From Chitinibacter fontanus (lineage in GTDB: Bacteria > Pseudomonadota > Gammaproteobacteria > Burkholderiales > Chitinibacteraceae): 64,000 bases of DNA. Of this stretch, positions 19,068 through 28,570 are shown one piece after another. The notes under the pieces were generated by a model. That model saw only the letters and a list, made by a program, of their open reading frames with translations. It was not told where the DNA came from and searched no databases. The translations under genes and the position numbers were made by a program. Every line of letters starts with the position of its first letter. Position 1 is the stretch's first letter. The stretch spans positions 2,073,665 through 2,137,664 of the forward strand of contig NZ_CP058952.1 of assembly GCF_013423785.1 (NCBI RefSeq), written 5' to 3'.

Positions 19068-19124
19068 AAAGAACCAGGCGCAACAAGGCGCAAAATCGAG
19101 TTGAAGTACTATATTGTGTGTCGC

Positions 19125-19397
19125 TTAAGGCTTGATTTGCAAGAGATCTTGCACGCCATAGACTTGAATCAGCTGTTTTAAGGTCTCGGGCAGTGCGATG
19201 AACGTGAGCTTGCGCTGCGCTCGTTGCGCCCGACGTTGCCATTCCAGCAGCAAGGCGACAGTGCTGGAGTCCAGCTCAAGAAGCTGAGAGAAATCAACCA
19301 GCGTATCGTCTTGCTGCAACATGGTATCCAGCACACCCAATAATTGCCCACTGTGTTGGCTGCTTAATTGTGCTGGAGCTTGATACGTCAACGACAT
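19125..19397 (-). CDS. mlaB: STAS-domain protein MlaB
   Basis: 90-residue STAS protein, the cytosolic partner of MlaF that controls assembly and activity of the MlaFEDB complex. The conserved LDSSTVALLLEWQRRA loop and helix carry the key Ser/Thr. The stop of mlaC and the ATG are directly adjacent (TAAATG). Confidence 0.9.
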   Translation of the reverse strand: MSLTYQAPAQLSSQHSGQLLGVLDTMLQQDDTLVDFSQLLELDSSTVALLLEWQRRAQRAQRKLTFIALPETLKQLIQVYGVQDLLQIKP

Positions 19398-20003
19398 TTA
19401 TTTGCCTTGTTTTGCTGCATTATTGCGCGATGACAGTAGTTTAATCAGCCCATCAATACCGTCTTTACGGATGACCGAACCAAATTGATTGCGGTGGTTG
19501 TTGATAAAGCTGATGCCATCAACGCTGATATCGTACACCTTCCAATCACTGCCCTGTTTTTCAAAACTAAAATCGAGTGGAATCGGCTTTTGGCCGGGCA
19601 GTGTGACTTCGGTACGCACATTTTGCTCGTCGGCATCATTACCGGCACGGGTGCCCTTGATATTAATTTGTGCATTTTTATACAAGGTCAGCGCGCCAAG
19701 ATAGGTGCGAACCATCATGGTGCGAAACTCAGTGGTGAGTGCATCTTGCTGCGCTGGGGTGGCGCTTTTCCAATATTGGCCTGTGGCCAATGCGGTCATG
19801 CGTTTGTAATCGGCCATCGGTGATAAGCGCGCATCAACCAGATCACGGGTTTTGCTGGGGTCTTTATCATTTTTCTTGATGATATCCAGCACATCTTTAC
19901 TGGCCGAGCGGATGATTTGCTCTGGTGCTTCGCTGGCCACGGCGTGGCTCGCCATCAAGGCAATACATGTGGCAGTAATCAAGTTGCGTATGGTCTTAAG
20001 CAT
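19398..20003 (-). CDS. mlaC: Periplasmic phospholipid carrier MlaC
   Basis: 201 residues with a signal peptide ending near AVASE. The MlaC/Ttg2D fold is shown by YKRMTALATGQYWKSATPAQ, FRTMMVRTYLGAL and the C-terminal WKVYDISVDGISFINNHRNQF. It ferries lipid between MlaA in the outer membrane and MlaD in the inner membrane. The start is directly adjacent to the mlaD stop. Confidence 0.96.
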   Translation of the reverse strand: MLKTIRNLITATCIALMASHAVASEAPEQIIRSASKDVLDIIKKNDKDPSKTRDLVDARLSPMADYKRMTALATGQYWKSATPAQQDALTTEFRTMMVRTYLGALTLYKNAQINIKGTRAGNDADEQNVRTEVTLPGQKPIPLDFSFEKQGSDWKVYDISVDGISFINNHRNQFGSVIRKDGIDGLIKLLSSRNNAAKQGK

Positions 20004-20480
20004 TTATTGTTGTTCCTTTTCTTTCTCTTTATCCGCCTGACTAAACAGGAAACGACTAATTAGCTGCTCCAGCACAATTGCTGAAGAAGTGATTTTGAAG
20101 GTATTGCCTTGGGTGAGTACCTTTTCATCCGCCCCTGAGGTAATTCCAATATATTGTTCGCCTAGCAGCCCTGAAGTCAGAATTTCCGCCGAGCTATCAC
20201 GGCTAAAATGGTAGCGGCTATCCATATCCATGGTGACTTTGGCGACAAAACGCTCCGGATCGAGTGAAATATCACTCACCCGACCAACAACAACGCCGGC
20301 GCTTTTGATCGGTGCGCGAACTTTTAAACCACCAATGTTTTCAAAATTGGCCGTGAGCTGATAGGTGCTGCCTGCAGGTAAGCTGCCTTGGCTGCTTACC
20401 TTGAGCGCCAAAAATAACAAGGCCGCAATGCCTGCAAGGGCAAATAGCCCGACCCAAAAATCAATCATGCCGCGTTTCAT
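20004..20480 (-). CDS. mlaD: MCE-domain lipid transport protein MlaD
   Basis: 158 residues: one N-terminal membrane helix (about 8-27) and an MCE domain (about 39-117) with ANFENIGGLKVRAPIKSAGV and GLLGEQYIGI. It forms the hexameric periplasmic ring of MlaFEDB. The C-terminal region ends in a charged KEKEKEQQ tail. Directly abuts mlaE. Confidence 0.96.
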   Translation of the reverse strand: MKRGMIDFWVGLFALAGIAALLFLALKVSSQGSLPAGSTYQLTANFENIGGLKVRAPIKSAGVVVGRVSDISLDPERFVAKVTMDMDSRYHFSRDSSAEILTSGLLGEQYIGITSGADEKVLTQGNTFKITSSAIVLEQLISRFLFSQADKEKEKEQQ

Positions 20481-21272
20481 TTAAACTCCCCGAAACATAA
20501 AAGCAGTCAAAATAAAATCCAGAGCCAAAATCACCAGCGCACTGGTTACTACGGTGCGGGTGGTGGCACTGGAGATGCCCTCAGCGGTGGGGGGCGAATC
20601 ATACCCTTCAAATACCGCGATCAGCGATACGGCAAAACCAAAAAATATACTTTTGATCACCCCGTTCATCACGTCGAGCCGGAAATCTACCGATCCCTGC
20701 ATTTGGGACCAGAAACTACCTTCATCGAGCCCAATCAGCTGCACGCCAATTAAATATCCGCCAAAAATACCCATGGCGCTAAAGATCGCAGCCAGCAAGG
20801 GCATCGAAATAACCCCACCCCAGAACTTGGGTGCGACTACGCGGGCAATCGGATTGACGGCCATCATTTCCATTGCGGCCAGTTGCTCTGTGGTTTTCAT
20901 TAAACCAATTTCGGCCGTGATGGCACTGCCTGCCCGGCTGGCAAATAATAATCCGGCAACTACAGGGCCAAGTTCACGCACCAGAGAGAGCGCAACCAAA
21001 ATCCCTAGTGAGCTGGAAGCCCCAAAGCGCTGCAATGTGTCGTAACCCTGCAGCGCAAGCACCATGCCAACAAACAAGCCAGATACGGAAATGATTAATA
21101 CCGATAGCACCCCGGCAAACCAGATTTCGCGCAGCGTTAACTGTGGGCGCATGATGGCCGTCGTTGAATGGCGCACAATAGCGAGTAGGAATCGACAAGC
21201 GAAGCCTAATTTGATCAGGCTATTGGTAAATGGCCGTCCAAAGCGCGCAATCGATTCAACGATAAAATTCAT
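20481..21272 (-). CDS. mlaE: Phospholipid ABC transporter permease MlaE
   Basis: 263 residues with five or so membrane helices and the MlaE/YrbE motif block: GMVLALQGYDTLQRFG, LVRELGPVVAGLLFASRAGSA, ITAEIGLMKTTEQLAAMEMM and a C-terminal ALDFILTAFMF. Its ATG overlaps the mlaF stop by four bases. It forms the membrane part of the complex driven by MlaF. Confidence 0.96.
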   Translation of the reverse strand: MNFIVESIARFGRPFTNSLIKLGFACRFLLAIVRHSTTAIMRPQLTLREIWFAGVLSVLIISVSGLFVGMVLALQGYDTLQRFGASSSLGILVALSLVRELGPVVAGLLFASRAGSAITAEIGLMKTTEQLAAMEMMAVNPIARVVAPKFWGGVISMPLLAAIFSAMGIFGGYLIGVQLIGLDEGSFWSQMQGSVDFRLDVMNGVIKSIFFGFAVSLIAVFEGYDSPPTAEGISSATTRTVVTSALVILALDFILTAFMFRGV

Positions 21273-22072
21273 TCAACCCCTCCCTGTAGCCCTAAATCTG
21301 CCGCATAGGCTGGCGCCGGCTTGTGAAATGGCAGCGGGCCATCAGCTTGCGCATTGATAAATTGCTGCACAAAAGGATGTTGTGATGCCCTCACTTCAGC
21401 AGGGCTGCCTTGGGCGACAAGTTGGCCATCGGCCAGAAAATAGACACGGTCCACGATGGCTAGCGATTCGGCAACATCGTGAGTGACCACAATCGAAGCC
21501 GTACCTAGTGCGTCATTGAGTTCACGAATTAATTTGCCGACGGTGGCCAGTGAAATTGGGTCTAGGCCAGTAAATGGTTCGTCGTACAGCATCACTTGCG
21601 GGTCAAGCGCGATCGCACGCGCCAAGGCGACGCGGCGCGCCATTCCGCCGGATAATTCTTGTGGCATGGCATGTGCCGCGCCTCGCAACCCTACCGCATG
21701 TAGTTTCATCAGGACTAGGTCACGAATCATGCTTTCAGGTAAATCGGTGCGCTCACGCAATGGGAATGCCACATTGTCAAACACGGACAGATCGGTGAAC
21801 AAAGCACCAAATTGAAACAACATGCCTAGCTTACGACGTAGTTGATACAGCGCCGTTTCACTCAGTGCCCCAACGTCCACGCCATCGACTAGAACCTTAC
21901 CGCTGTGGGCGCGAATTTGTCCGCCAATCAACTTAAGCAATGTCGTCTTGCCTGAACCAGACCCACCCATGATGGCGACGAGCTGACCCGCTTCGATTTG
22001 CAGCGATATATCGCGCAAAACCGGGGTTTCGCCGTAAGCGAAGCTGACATTTTGAAATTCTATAAGTGGCAT
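21269..22072 (-). CDS. mlaF: Phospholipid ABC transporter ATPase MlaF
   Basis: 267 residues, first gene of the mla operon. Walker A GGSGSGKTT (36-44), signature LSGGM (140-144), Walker B VMLYDEP (160-166), and switch His in VVTHDVAES. It powers lipid movement through MlaED. The upstream gap of about 320 bases is divergent with the secretin gene and should contain its promoter. The C-terminal extension contacts MlaB in the family. Confidence 0.97.
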   Translation of the reverse strand: MPLIEFQNVSFAYGETPVLRDISLQIEAGQLVAIMGGSGSGKTTLLKLIGGQIRAHSGKVLVDGVDVGALSETALYQLRRKLGMLFQFGALFTDLSVFDNVAFPLRERTDLPESMIRDLVLMKLHAVGLRGAAHAMPQELSGGMARRVALARAIALDPQVMLYDEPFTGLDPISLATVGKLIRELNDALGTASIVVTHDVAESLAIVDRVYFLADGQLVAQGSPAEVRASQHPFVQQFINAQADGPLPFHKPAPAYAADLGLQGGVE

Positions 22073-22396
22073 GCGAGGGTTTTAGTGAAGCTCTAAAGGT
22101 TAAGCAAACTGATAAAGTGCCATTGGCATGTTGCGATGCAGCGCTGATTTTAAAGCAAATTGCATGATTCATCAGTGAAATATTACGCATTTGTCGTAGT
22201 GAATTTGGGGTGATCTTGGGGTATGGCTATTTTTGCCTTGTCAATTAAGCTCTGAATACAAATACCTTGATGGGTATATGGTTATTGTTTGGCTGAGTGT
22301 GCACTTACACTGAAATTTCGTTGTTATGCGGGGCGGCGCTGGAAAAACCCACATGCTTATCTAGAATGAAATCACGTTTCCTTCTAGTTGATGTGT
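22073..22396. other. Divergent intergenic region between mlaF and the secretin gene
   Basis: About 320 bases without a gene on either strand. It holds repeat copy F and an extra GGGTATA; the rest is AT-rich and should contain both promoters. No clear -35/-10 pair, operator or small RNA can be named from reading alone. Confidence 0.5.
22218..22266. repeat. Intergenic GGGGTAT...AATACC element (copy F, weak)
   Basis: GGGGTATGGC on the left and AATACC on the right at about 50 bases spacing, with another GGGTATA six bases after. The inner arms pair poorly, so this is the least certain copy. Confidence 0.3.
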
Positions 22397-24229
22397 ATGA
22401 AACCGCCGCTACTACCAATTCTGATTGCGTCTGCATTAAGTGCATGTGCCACTCAAAGTGGTTTGCCCAACCCAGAGGGGCGTCACCTCGATGGTTCGGC
22501 ATCCGCAGATGCACAGATTCCCAAGCCGGTAGCCCAAATTCCCTATCTGCCAAAGCCCAGCGCAAGTCCAAAACTGGAAACCTACAGTGTCGTGGTGAGT
22601 CAGCTTCCCGTGAATAGTTTGCTGTTTGCGCTGGCGCGGGATGCCAAAATCAATGTGGATGTGCATCCCGACGTACAAGGGGTTGTCACCTTAAATGCAA
22701 TCAAACAAACACTGCCTCAAATTCTGGATCGAATCGCCAAGCAAGTTGATATTCGCTGGAGTCTTGAGAATGACGTGCTCACAATTACGCCTGATCAACC
22801 GTATTTGAAAACCTATCGGCTTGATTATTTCAATTTGTCTCGGAATATGAAAGCCAGCGTCACGATTCTTAATTCGGTTTCGACTGGGGCACAAACAGGC
22901 AGTAACTCCAGTGCCAACAGTTCCAGTACCAGTATTGAAAGTGAAAATCTCAATCAGTTTTGGAAACGGCTCGAAGCTAATTTAAAAGAAATGTTAGGGG
23001 TTAAAGAGGGCGGCTCAACCGCCGCTAGCTCGGCCACTCAGCCCGTTACCGCCGCATTGGCCCAGCAAATTAGTCAATCGGTCAGTAATAAATCAACTGA
23101 TCCGAAAAGTGCGATCGCAATGGTAGATGGCTTAGCCAAAGTAGAAAAGACCGTCGCCCAGACTGAAAAAACGAAACAGGAAAGTGCGCCTGCACCGGTG
23201 CAGCCTGCGGTAGCTTCTGCTGGAAAGCTGCCAAATTTGGTTATTTTAAACCCCGAGAGTGGCACGGTTACGGTTAGGGCCTCGCATAAAGAACAACTGA
23301 AAGTGGCTGAGTTTCTCGCAGCCGTTCAATCTTCGGCGCAACGTCAGGTGATGATTGAGGCAACGATTGTCGAAGTGGCACTGGGGGACCAGTATCAGGC
23401 GGGTGTGGACTGGTCAAAAATTGCCTCGGGTAGCGGTTGGAGTTTGGGGCAAAGCTTGCTGGGGGCGAATCTGAGCGCAGCTCCTGTGAGTGCATTGACT
23501 TATACCAGCGGCAACTTTACCGCCACCATCAAAATGCTTGAGCAATTTGGTCGAACCCGCGTTTTATCTAGCCCCAAAATAATTGCGCTAAATAATCAAA
23601 CGGCAGTGATGAAGGTGGTTGAAGAGCAGGTTTATTTCACACTGGAATTAGAGGAAGACAAAAATACCGACGGGGTAGTTACTGGGCGCACCTACACCTC
23701 TACCTTGCATACGGTCCCCGTCGGGCTGGTGATGCAAGTAACGCCACAGATTTCCGAAGGTGGCTCGATCTCTATGAATGTACGTCCAACGATCACCAAT
23801 ATCAGTAGTTATGTTGAAGATCCGGCGGTGGCGCTGATTTCGCAAAACTCCAATAAGCCAGTGCAAAGCTTGATTCCGGTCTTGCAGGTACGGGAGTTTG
23901 ATTCCACGCTGAAAATTTCTAGTGGCCAGGCTGCCGTGTTGGGGGGGCTAATTCAAGATAAGCAAACCAATTCTCGACAAGGAGTGCCAGGCTTATCGCG
24001 CGTGCCGTGGCTGGGTGATGCGTTTAGTTATCGAGATGACAAGGTCAGTAAAATTGAGCTAGTCGTCTTTTTGCGCCCAATTATCGTGCATGAAAACGGT
24101 GTGAATGGCGAGCAGTCAGCCTATAAGCAATTTATGCCTGCTGGTGATTATTTTAATGTGCCCGAGGATCATCAGCTTTCTGCATTTCAAAGTGGTAGCG
24201 TGCCGCTGCCAGCTAAGGTGGCACCATGA
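22397..24229 (+). CDS. mshL: MSHA-type pilus secretin (MshL-like)
   Basis: 610-residue outer-membrane secretin lipoprotein. The signal from MKPPLLPILIAS ends in the lipobox LSAC (Cys16). A secretin short N-domain lies near 65-155 (VNSLLFALARDAKINVD). A Ser/Thr-rich linker follows, then an N1-like domain (about 275-330) and the secretin channel (about 375-570) with VLSSPKIIALNNQTAV, VGLVMQVTPQI and the late AAVLGGLIQDK and GVPGLSRVPWLG. Starts two codons earlier (ATG) are possible; none has a strong ribosome site. It is the first gene of a seven-gene run. It resembles MshL rather than PilQ by size and N-domain set. It should form the outer-membrane gate of the machine. Confidence 0.88.
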   Translation: MKPPLLPILIASALSACATQSGLPNPEGRHLDGSASADAQIPKPVAQIPYLPKPSASPKLETYSVVVSQLPVNSLLFALARDAKINVDVHPDVQGVVTLNAIKQTLPQILDRIAKQVDIRWSLENDVLTITPDQPYLKTYRLDYFNLSRNMKASVTILNSVSTGAQTGSNSSANSSSTSIESENLNQFWKRLEANLKEMLGVKEGGSTAASSATQPVTAALAQQISQSVSNKSTDPKSAIAMVDGLAKVEKTVAQTEKTKQESAPAPVQPAVASAGKLPNLVILNPESGTVTVRASHKEQLKVAEFLAAVQSSAQRQVMIEATIVEVALGDQYQAGVDWSKIASGSGWSLGQSLLGANLSAAPVSALTYTSGNFTATIKMLEQFGRTRVLSSPKIIALNNQTAVMKVVEEQVYFTLELEEDKNTDGVVTGRTYTSTLHTVPVGLVMQVTPQISEGGSISMNVRPTITNISSYVEDPAVALISQNSNKPVQSLIPVLQVREFDSTLKISSGQAAVLGGLIQDKQTNSRQGVPGLSRVPWLGDAFSYRDDKVSKIELVVFLRPIIVHENGVNGEQSAYKQFMPAGDYFNVPEDHQLSAFQSGSVPLPAKVAP

Positions 24230-25668
24230 GTGCATTACTGAATGCGCTAAAAAAGGCGGAAGAGGAGAAACGTCGCCGTGCTGCCCTAGCTACTCAGGCT
24301 GAAGATGCTGACGATAGTGCGCAAATTACGCCAGCCAACGTCGATGAGATCGTCCCTGACGTGCTACCCGCCGAGGCATGGGTGTTCGAGCCGCTGCCAG
24401 AAACACAGGCTGAGTTAGTCTTGGCAAGTGAGCCGATGGATCTGGCTCCTGAATCAGCGGCTGTGCAAGAGGCTGCTTCGCCCTTGAGTCTATCAGCTCT
24501 TGATGAGCCGGAGAGGGCAGAAACTAGCATGACGACAGCGCTAGATGCCGAAGTCGGTATTGAGCCCCCCGTCGACTCCGAGCATGTCGAGCCAGTTGCC
24601 GAATTATCAGTGGCTAGCGAGCCATTACCCTTAGCAAATACTGCGCAGGTGCCATCTGCAGCAAACCCTGTCGCAAGTAGTCGGACTACCAGCCCAATCC
24701 TAGATTATAAGCGCAAGACAGAACGCAGTTTATGGCCATGGTTGCTATTGGGGGGCGGCTTATTACTATTGGGGCTAGTGATTTGGTTTACTTGGGAATA
24801 TCAGCAGCTAACTCAGGCATCGAGCACGCCATTGCCGAGTGCGCGCTCCTTGCCTGCAAGTGCAGCTAGCCCCGTCGAGGTGTCTGAACAAAGTGCAATC
24901 GATTCTGCATTAAAAAACACACCTCTCCCCATTGGCGAAGGGTATGTAGCTGAAGGCGATAAAATAAAAGAGGCACAGCAAGATACTATTCAGGGTATTG
25001 GGGGGGCGTTAGCAAACCCTACGCCACTACCGCGCCTGAGTCAGCCCCCGTCTGCGCCTGGGGATGAGGTCCGCTTTATCCGTACGCCAGTTGATAACCT
25101 CAACCCACTGCAGCAAGCCTGGGAGGCATATCAACAAGGAGATTGGGTAAAAGCTGAAGTTTTGTACCGCAAAATTCTCAATAATGAGCCACGTCAGCGT
25201 GATGCCTTGCTTGGTTTGGCCGTGATTTATGTGCAACGTGGGCAATCAGCTCAAGCGGCAGGTATTTATGATTATTTGCTGGGGCTAAACCCACAAGATC
25301 AAGCTGCACAACAAGCCAAATTAGCGCTCAATCCCGAGCAAATCAATGCGGAGCAAGTGGCGCGTTTGCAGCAATCGCAAGAGCAGGAAGGCGCTTTGGC
25401 AACTAGCCCGTTGGTGCTGGGGCAGTATTATGCAAGTCGTTCCCGCTGGCAGGAAGCGCAGGCGCAGTTTTTTCAAGCTTGGAGTACGCAGCCGGACAAC
25501 CCTGATTTAGCGTTCAATTTGGCCATTAGCCTTGACCATTTGCAACAGCAACGCCTTGCTGCCGAGTTTTATCAGAAAGCCCTCGATTTGGCCCTGCGCA
25601 AGCAGGCAACGTTTGACCGTGCTGCGGCGGAATCCCGATTGGCTCAATTGCGTTTGGCGGGCTTCTAA
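24226..25668 (+). CDS. TPR protein with N-terminal cytosolic motif and membrane helix (MshN-like)
   Basis: 480 residues. It begins MSALLNALKKAEEEKRRR, like the short cytosolic peptide of MshN/GspB-type proteins. An acidic, Pro/Ala/Glu-rich region follows. A membrane helix is near 167-192 (WLLLGGGLLLLGLVIW). After a periplasmic linker rich in Ser, Pro and Gln, TPR repeats span about 295-475. The gene starts inside the secretin stop (ATGA). MSHA operons have MshN at this place; its role is thought to be machine assembly. The low-complexity N-terminal half should evolve fast. Confidence 0.82.
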   Translation: MSALLNALKKAEEEKRRRAALATQAEDADDSAQITPANVDEIVPDVLPAEAWVFEPLPETQAELVLASEPMDLAPESAAVQEAASPLSLSALDEPERAETSMTTALDAEVGIEPPVDSEHVEPVAELSVASEPLPLANTAQVPSAANPVASSRTTSPILDYKRKTERSLWPWLLLGGGLLLLGLVIWFTWEYQQLTQASSTPLPSARSLPASAASPVEVSEQSAIDSALKNTPLPIGEGYVAEGDKIKEAQQDTIQGIGGALANPTPLPRLSQPPSAPGDEVRFIRTPVDNLNPLQQAWEAYQQGDWVKAEVLYRKILNNEPRQRDALLGLAVIYVQRGQSAQAAGIYDYLLGLNPQDQAAQQAKLALNPEQINAEQVARLQQSQEQEGALATSPLVLGQYYASRSRWQEAQAQFFQAWSTQPDNPDLAFNLAISLDHLQQQRLAAEFYQKALDLALRKQATFDRAAAESRLAQLRLAGF

Positions 25669-25670
25669 AT

Positions 25671-27374
25671 ATGACCGCGCCCGCTAAAAATAAGCTCCCC
25701 CTTGGTGCACTACTGGTCGAAAAGGGTCTGATTACAGACGACCAACTGCGGATTGCCTTATTGGAGCAGCGCCGTTCAGGTACCCCGCTGGGCAAACTAA
25801 TGGTCTCGCTCGGTTTTGTCTCAGAAAATGTGCTGCGTGAGGCCTTATCAGAAAATCTGGGGCACGATAGTGTTGATCTGGGGCGAGTGATCGCTGATTT
25901 ACAAGCAATACGGCTAATCCCAAAAGACTTGGCCAAGCGCTTGCTGGTGCTGCCGATTGGTTTGAATCAGCAAACCCAGCGCCTGACTGTGGCGATGGCC
26001 AACCCGAATAATTTAGTGGCTCTAGATCAGCTACGCTTACAAACCAAAGACAAATACCTGATTGAATCATTGCTGGCGGCCGAATCAGATATTGTGCGGG
26101 CGATTGACCAGTACTATGGCTTTGAATTGTCGATTGATGGCATTTTGCATGAAATCGAAACCGGTGAAATTGATTACACCAGTCTGGCGCAGGCCGAGGC
26201 GGAATACAGTCAGCCGGTCGTTCGTCTGATTGATGCCTTACTTGCCGACGCGGTGACACGCGGTGCATCGGATATTCACTTTGAGCCAGAGCAGTCATTT
26301 GTGCGCATTCGTTACCGGATCGATGGTGTCTTGCGACAAATTCGCGCGTTACATAAGACCTATTGGCCGGCGATGGTGGTGCGGCTCAAAGTGCTCGCTA
26401 CCATGAATATTGCTGAGACACGTGCTCCACAAGATGGTCGAATTTCGCTCACCCTGTCGGGGCGCAGTTTAGATTTTCGGGTATCCGCCCAGCCGACTAC
26501 CTGGGGCGAAAACATTGTTTTGCGGATTTTAGACCGGCAAAAAGGCTTGGTGCCGCTCGAAGGCTTGGGGTTGTCTGAAAGTAATCTGGACTTACTGCGC
26601 CTGATGATTGCTCGCCCCGAAGGCATTATTTTGGTTACTGGCCCGACAGGCTCCGGTAAAACCACAACGCTGTATTCGATTCTGAATCATATCAATTCCG
26701 TTGATGTGAATATCATGACGCTGGAAGACCCAGTTGAATATCCGCTGCCTTTGATTCGGCAAACCTCGGTCAGTGAAATCAGCAAAATGGATTTTGCCAA
26801 TGGGATCCGCTCGATGATGCGGCAGGATCCGGATGTTATTTTGATCGGTGAGATTCGCGATCGGGATACCGCTGAAATGGCGTTTCGTGCGGCGATGACG
26901 GGGCATCAAGTGTATTCCACCTTGCATACCAATTCTGCCATCGGGGTGTTGCCACGTTTATTGGATATTGGCGTGCTACCCGATGTACTGTCAGGCAATA
27001 TTATTGGCATGGTGGCGCAACGCTTGGTGAGAACCTTGTGTCCGTTTTGCAAAGAAGACTATTTGCCTGATGAGTTTGAGCGGCGGCTGCTTAGGCTTGA
27101 ATCTTCCCAGCAAAAAATCTACCGCGCGGTGGGTTGCCCCAAATGCGAGCAGCAAGGTTACAGGGGGCGTACCACGGTGATGGAGTTGCTGAAGATCGAT
27201 GGCGATCTCGATGAATTGATTGCACGACGCGCCTCTATGCGCGAAATCAAGCAGCTTGCGATGAGTAAAGGGTTTCAGCCGATCGCTGATGATGCTTGCC
27301 GTCGAGTGGTTGCTGGTGAAACATCACTCGATGAAATTGCTCGGGTGGTCGATTTGACCGATAGGGTGAGCTGA
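25671..27374 (+). CDS. mshE: GspE/PilB-family assembly ATPase with MshEN domain (MshE-like)
   Basis: 567-residue hexameric ATPase that powers pilus extension. Residues 10-65 hold two MshEN-like repeats (LGALLVEKGLITDDQL and LGKLMVSLGFVSENVL), the fold that binds cyclic-di-GMP in MshE; the residue just before each LG is Pro instead of the usual basic residue. The motor has Walker A GPTGSGKT (324-331), Walker B around DVILIGEI (388-395), the His box TGHQVYSTLHT (410-420) and a four-Cys zinc site (457, 460, 489, 492). Two bases separate it from the upstream stop. Nucleotide control is inferred. Confidence 0.92.
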   Translation: MTAPAKNKLPLGALLVEKGLITDDQLRIALLEQRRSGTPLGKLMVSLGFVSENVLREALSENLGHDSVDLGRVIADLQAIRLIPKDLAKRLLVLPIGLNQQTQRLTVAMANPNNLVALDQLRLQTKDKYLIESLLAAESDIVRAIDQYYGFELSIDGILHEIETGEIDYTSLAQAEAEYSQPVVRLIDALLADAVTRGASDIHFEPEQSFVRIRYRIDGVLRQIRALHKTYWPAMVVRLKVLATMNIAETRAPQDGRISLTLSGRSLDFRVSAQPTTWGENIVLRILDRQKGLVPLEGLGLSESNLDLLRLMIARPEGIILVTGPTGSGKTTTLYSILNHINSVDVNIMTLEDPVEYPLPLIRQTSVSEISKMDFANGIRSMMRQDPDVILIGEIRDRDTAEMAFRAAMTGHQVYSTLHTNSAIGVLPRLLDIGVLPDVLSGNIIGMVAQRLVRTLCPFCKEDYLPDEFERRLLRLESSQQKIYRAVGCPKCEQQGYRGRTTVMELLKIDGDLDELIARRASMREIKQLAMSKGFQPIADDACRRVVAGETSLDEIARVVDLTDRVS

Positions 27375-27376
27375 TT

Positions 27377-28570
27377 ATGCGCTATCGCTATCGTGCTGCA
27401 AATGAGCAGGGCCTTATTCAGCAAGGCCAAATGGAGGCCGCCAATTTAGCAGATCTTGAGCTACGCCTTGGCCGTATTGGTTTAATGCTTATTCATGCCA
27501 AAGGTGGGCAGGCCGACTGGCTGGGGCGACGCAAAGTGACCCGCCGCGATTTAATTACCTTGTGTTTTCATATGGAGCAATTAACGCGTGCAGGCGTGCC
27601 TTTGCTTGAAGGGCTGGCTGATCTGCGTGATAGCTTAGATCACCCGCATTTTCGCGAAATTATCGCCAATGTGATTGAGGATATCGAAGGCGGTCATCAG
27701 CTCTCGCAAGCCTTGGCTGCGCATCCTACTATTTTTGATCCGGTATTTATCAACTTGATCCGCGCTGGCGAGGCCAGTGGTGAATTACCAGCGGTATTTA
27801 AAAATCTCACTGATTCTATTAAATGGCAGGACGAGTTAATCGCCCAAACCAAGCGGGTGGTGATGTACCCCGCGTTTGTCGCAGTGCTGGTTTTTGGGGT
27901 GGTGTGTTTTTTGATGGTGTATTTGGTGCCGCAATTGGTTGAGTTTATTAAGTCGATGAAGCAGCAGATTCCGCTTAATACGCAAATTCTATTGTGGATT
28001 TCGGAGTTTTTTACCCATTTCTGGTGGGCATTGATCGCGCTACCGATTGCGAGCGTATTCTTTATTCGCTGGCGCATCAAAGTCGATGCGCAATTTCGCT
28101 TGCGCTTTGATGGCTGGATACTGCGCTTGCCTGCCATAGGTCCTATTTTGCACAAAATCATCTTGGCCCGCTTTGCCAATTTTTTCGCCCTGCTTTACGG
28201 CGCGGGCATTCCAATTTTGGATTGCATTCGGATTACTCAAGGCATTGTGAATAATCTGATGGTGGCGCAGGCTTTGCAACGGGTGGAAAACCAGATTCGC
28301 GAAGGTTTAGGGGTGACTGCGAGCTTTGAACGTGCAGGTTTATTCCCCCCATTGGTGCTGCGCATGCTGCGCGTGGGGGAGGGAACTGGACAGCTTGATC
28401 ATGCTTTGCTCAATGTCTCGTATTTTTATGATCGCGATATCAAAGAAGCCATTGAGCGAGTGCAAGCCCTAGTTGAGCCTACGATGACCGTAGTATTGGG
28501 CTTGATTTTGGCGTGGATTATGTCTTCGGTACTAGGGCCAATTTTCGATACGATTAGCCACTTACGATGA
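27377..28570 (+). CDS. mshG: Inner-membrane platform protein, GspF/PilC family (MshG-like)
   Basis: 397 residues with two GspF domains, each a helical bundle followed by membrane helices. Markers include LCFHMEQLTRAGVPLLEGL in the first and FANFFALLYGAGIPILDCI in the second, then a terminal helix LGLILAWIMSSVLGPIFD. It couples the ATPase to subunit assembly. Next gene starts within its last codons (ATGA). Confidence 0.92.
   Translation: MRYRYRAANEQGLIQQGQMEAANLADLELRLGRIGLMLIHAKGGQADWLGRRKVTRRDLITLCFHMEQLTRAGVPLLEGLADLRDSLDHPHFREIIANVIEDIEGGHQLSQALAAHPTIFDPVFINLIRAGEASGELPAVFKNLTDSIKWQDELIAQTKRVVMYPAFVAVLVFGVVCFLMVYLVPQLVEFIKSMKQQIPLNTQILLWISEFFTHFWWALIALPIASVFFIRWRIKVDAQFRLRFDGWILRLPAIGPILHKIILARFANFFALLYGAGIPILDCIRITQGIVNNLMVAQALQRVENQIREGLGVTASFERAGLFPPLVLRMLRVGEGTGQLDHALLNVSYFYDRDIKEAIERVQALVEPTMTVVLGLILAWIMSSVLGPIFDTISHLR

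Noticed and set aside
20554-21045. A 163-codon open frame antisense to mlaE
   Set aside because: Shadow of a well-supported gene; the product is low-complexity and has no recognisable motif.
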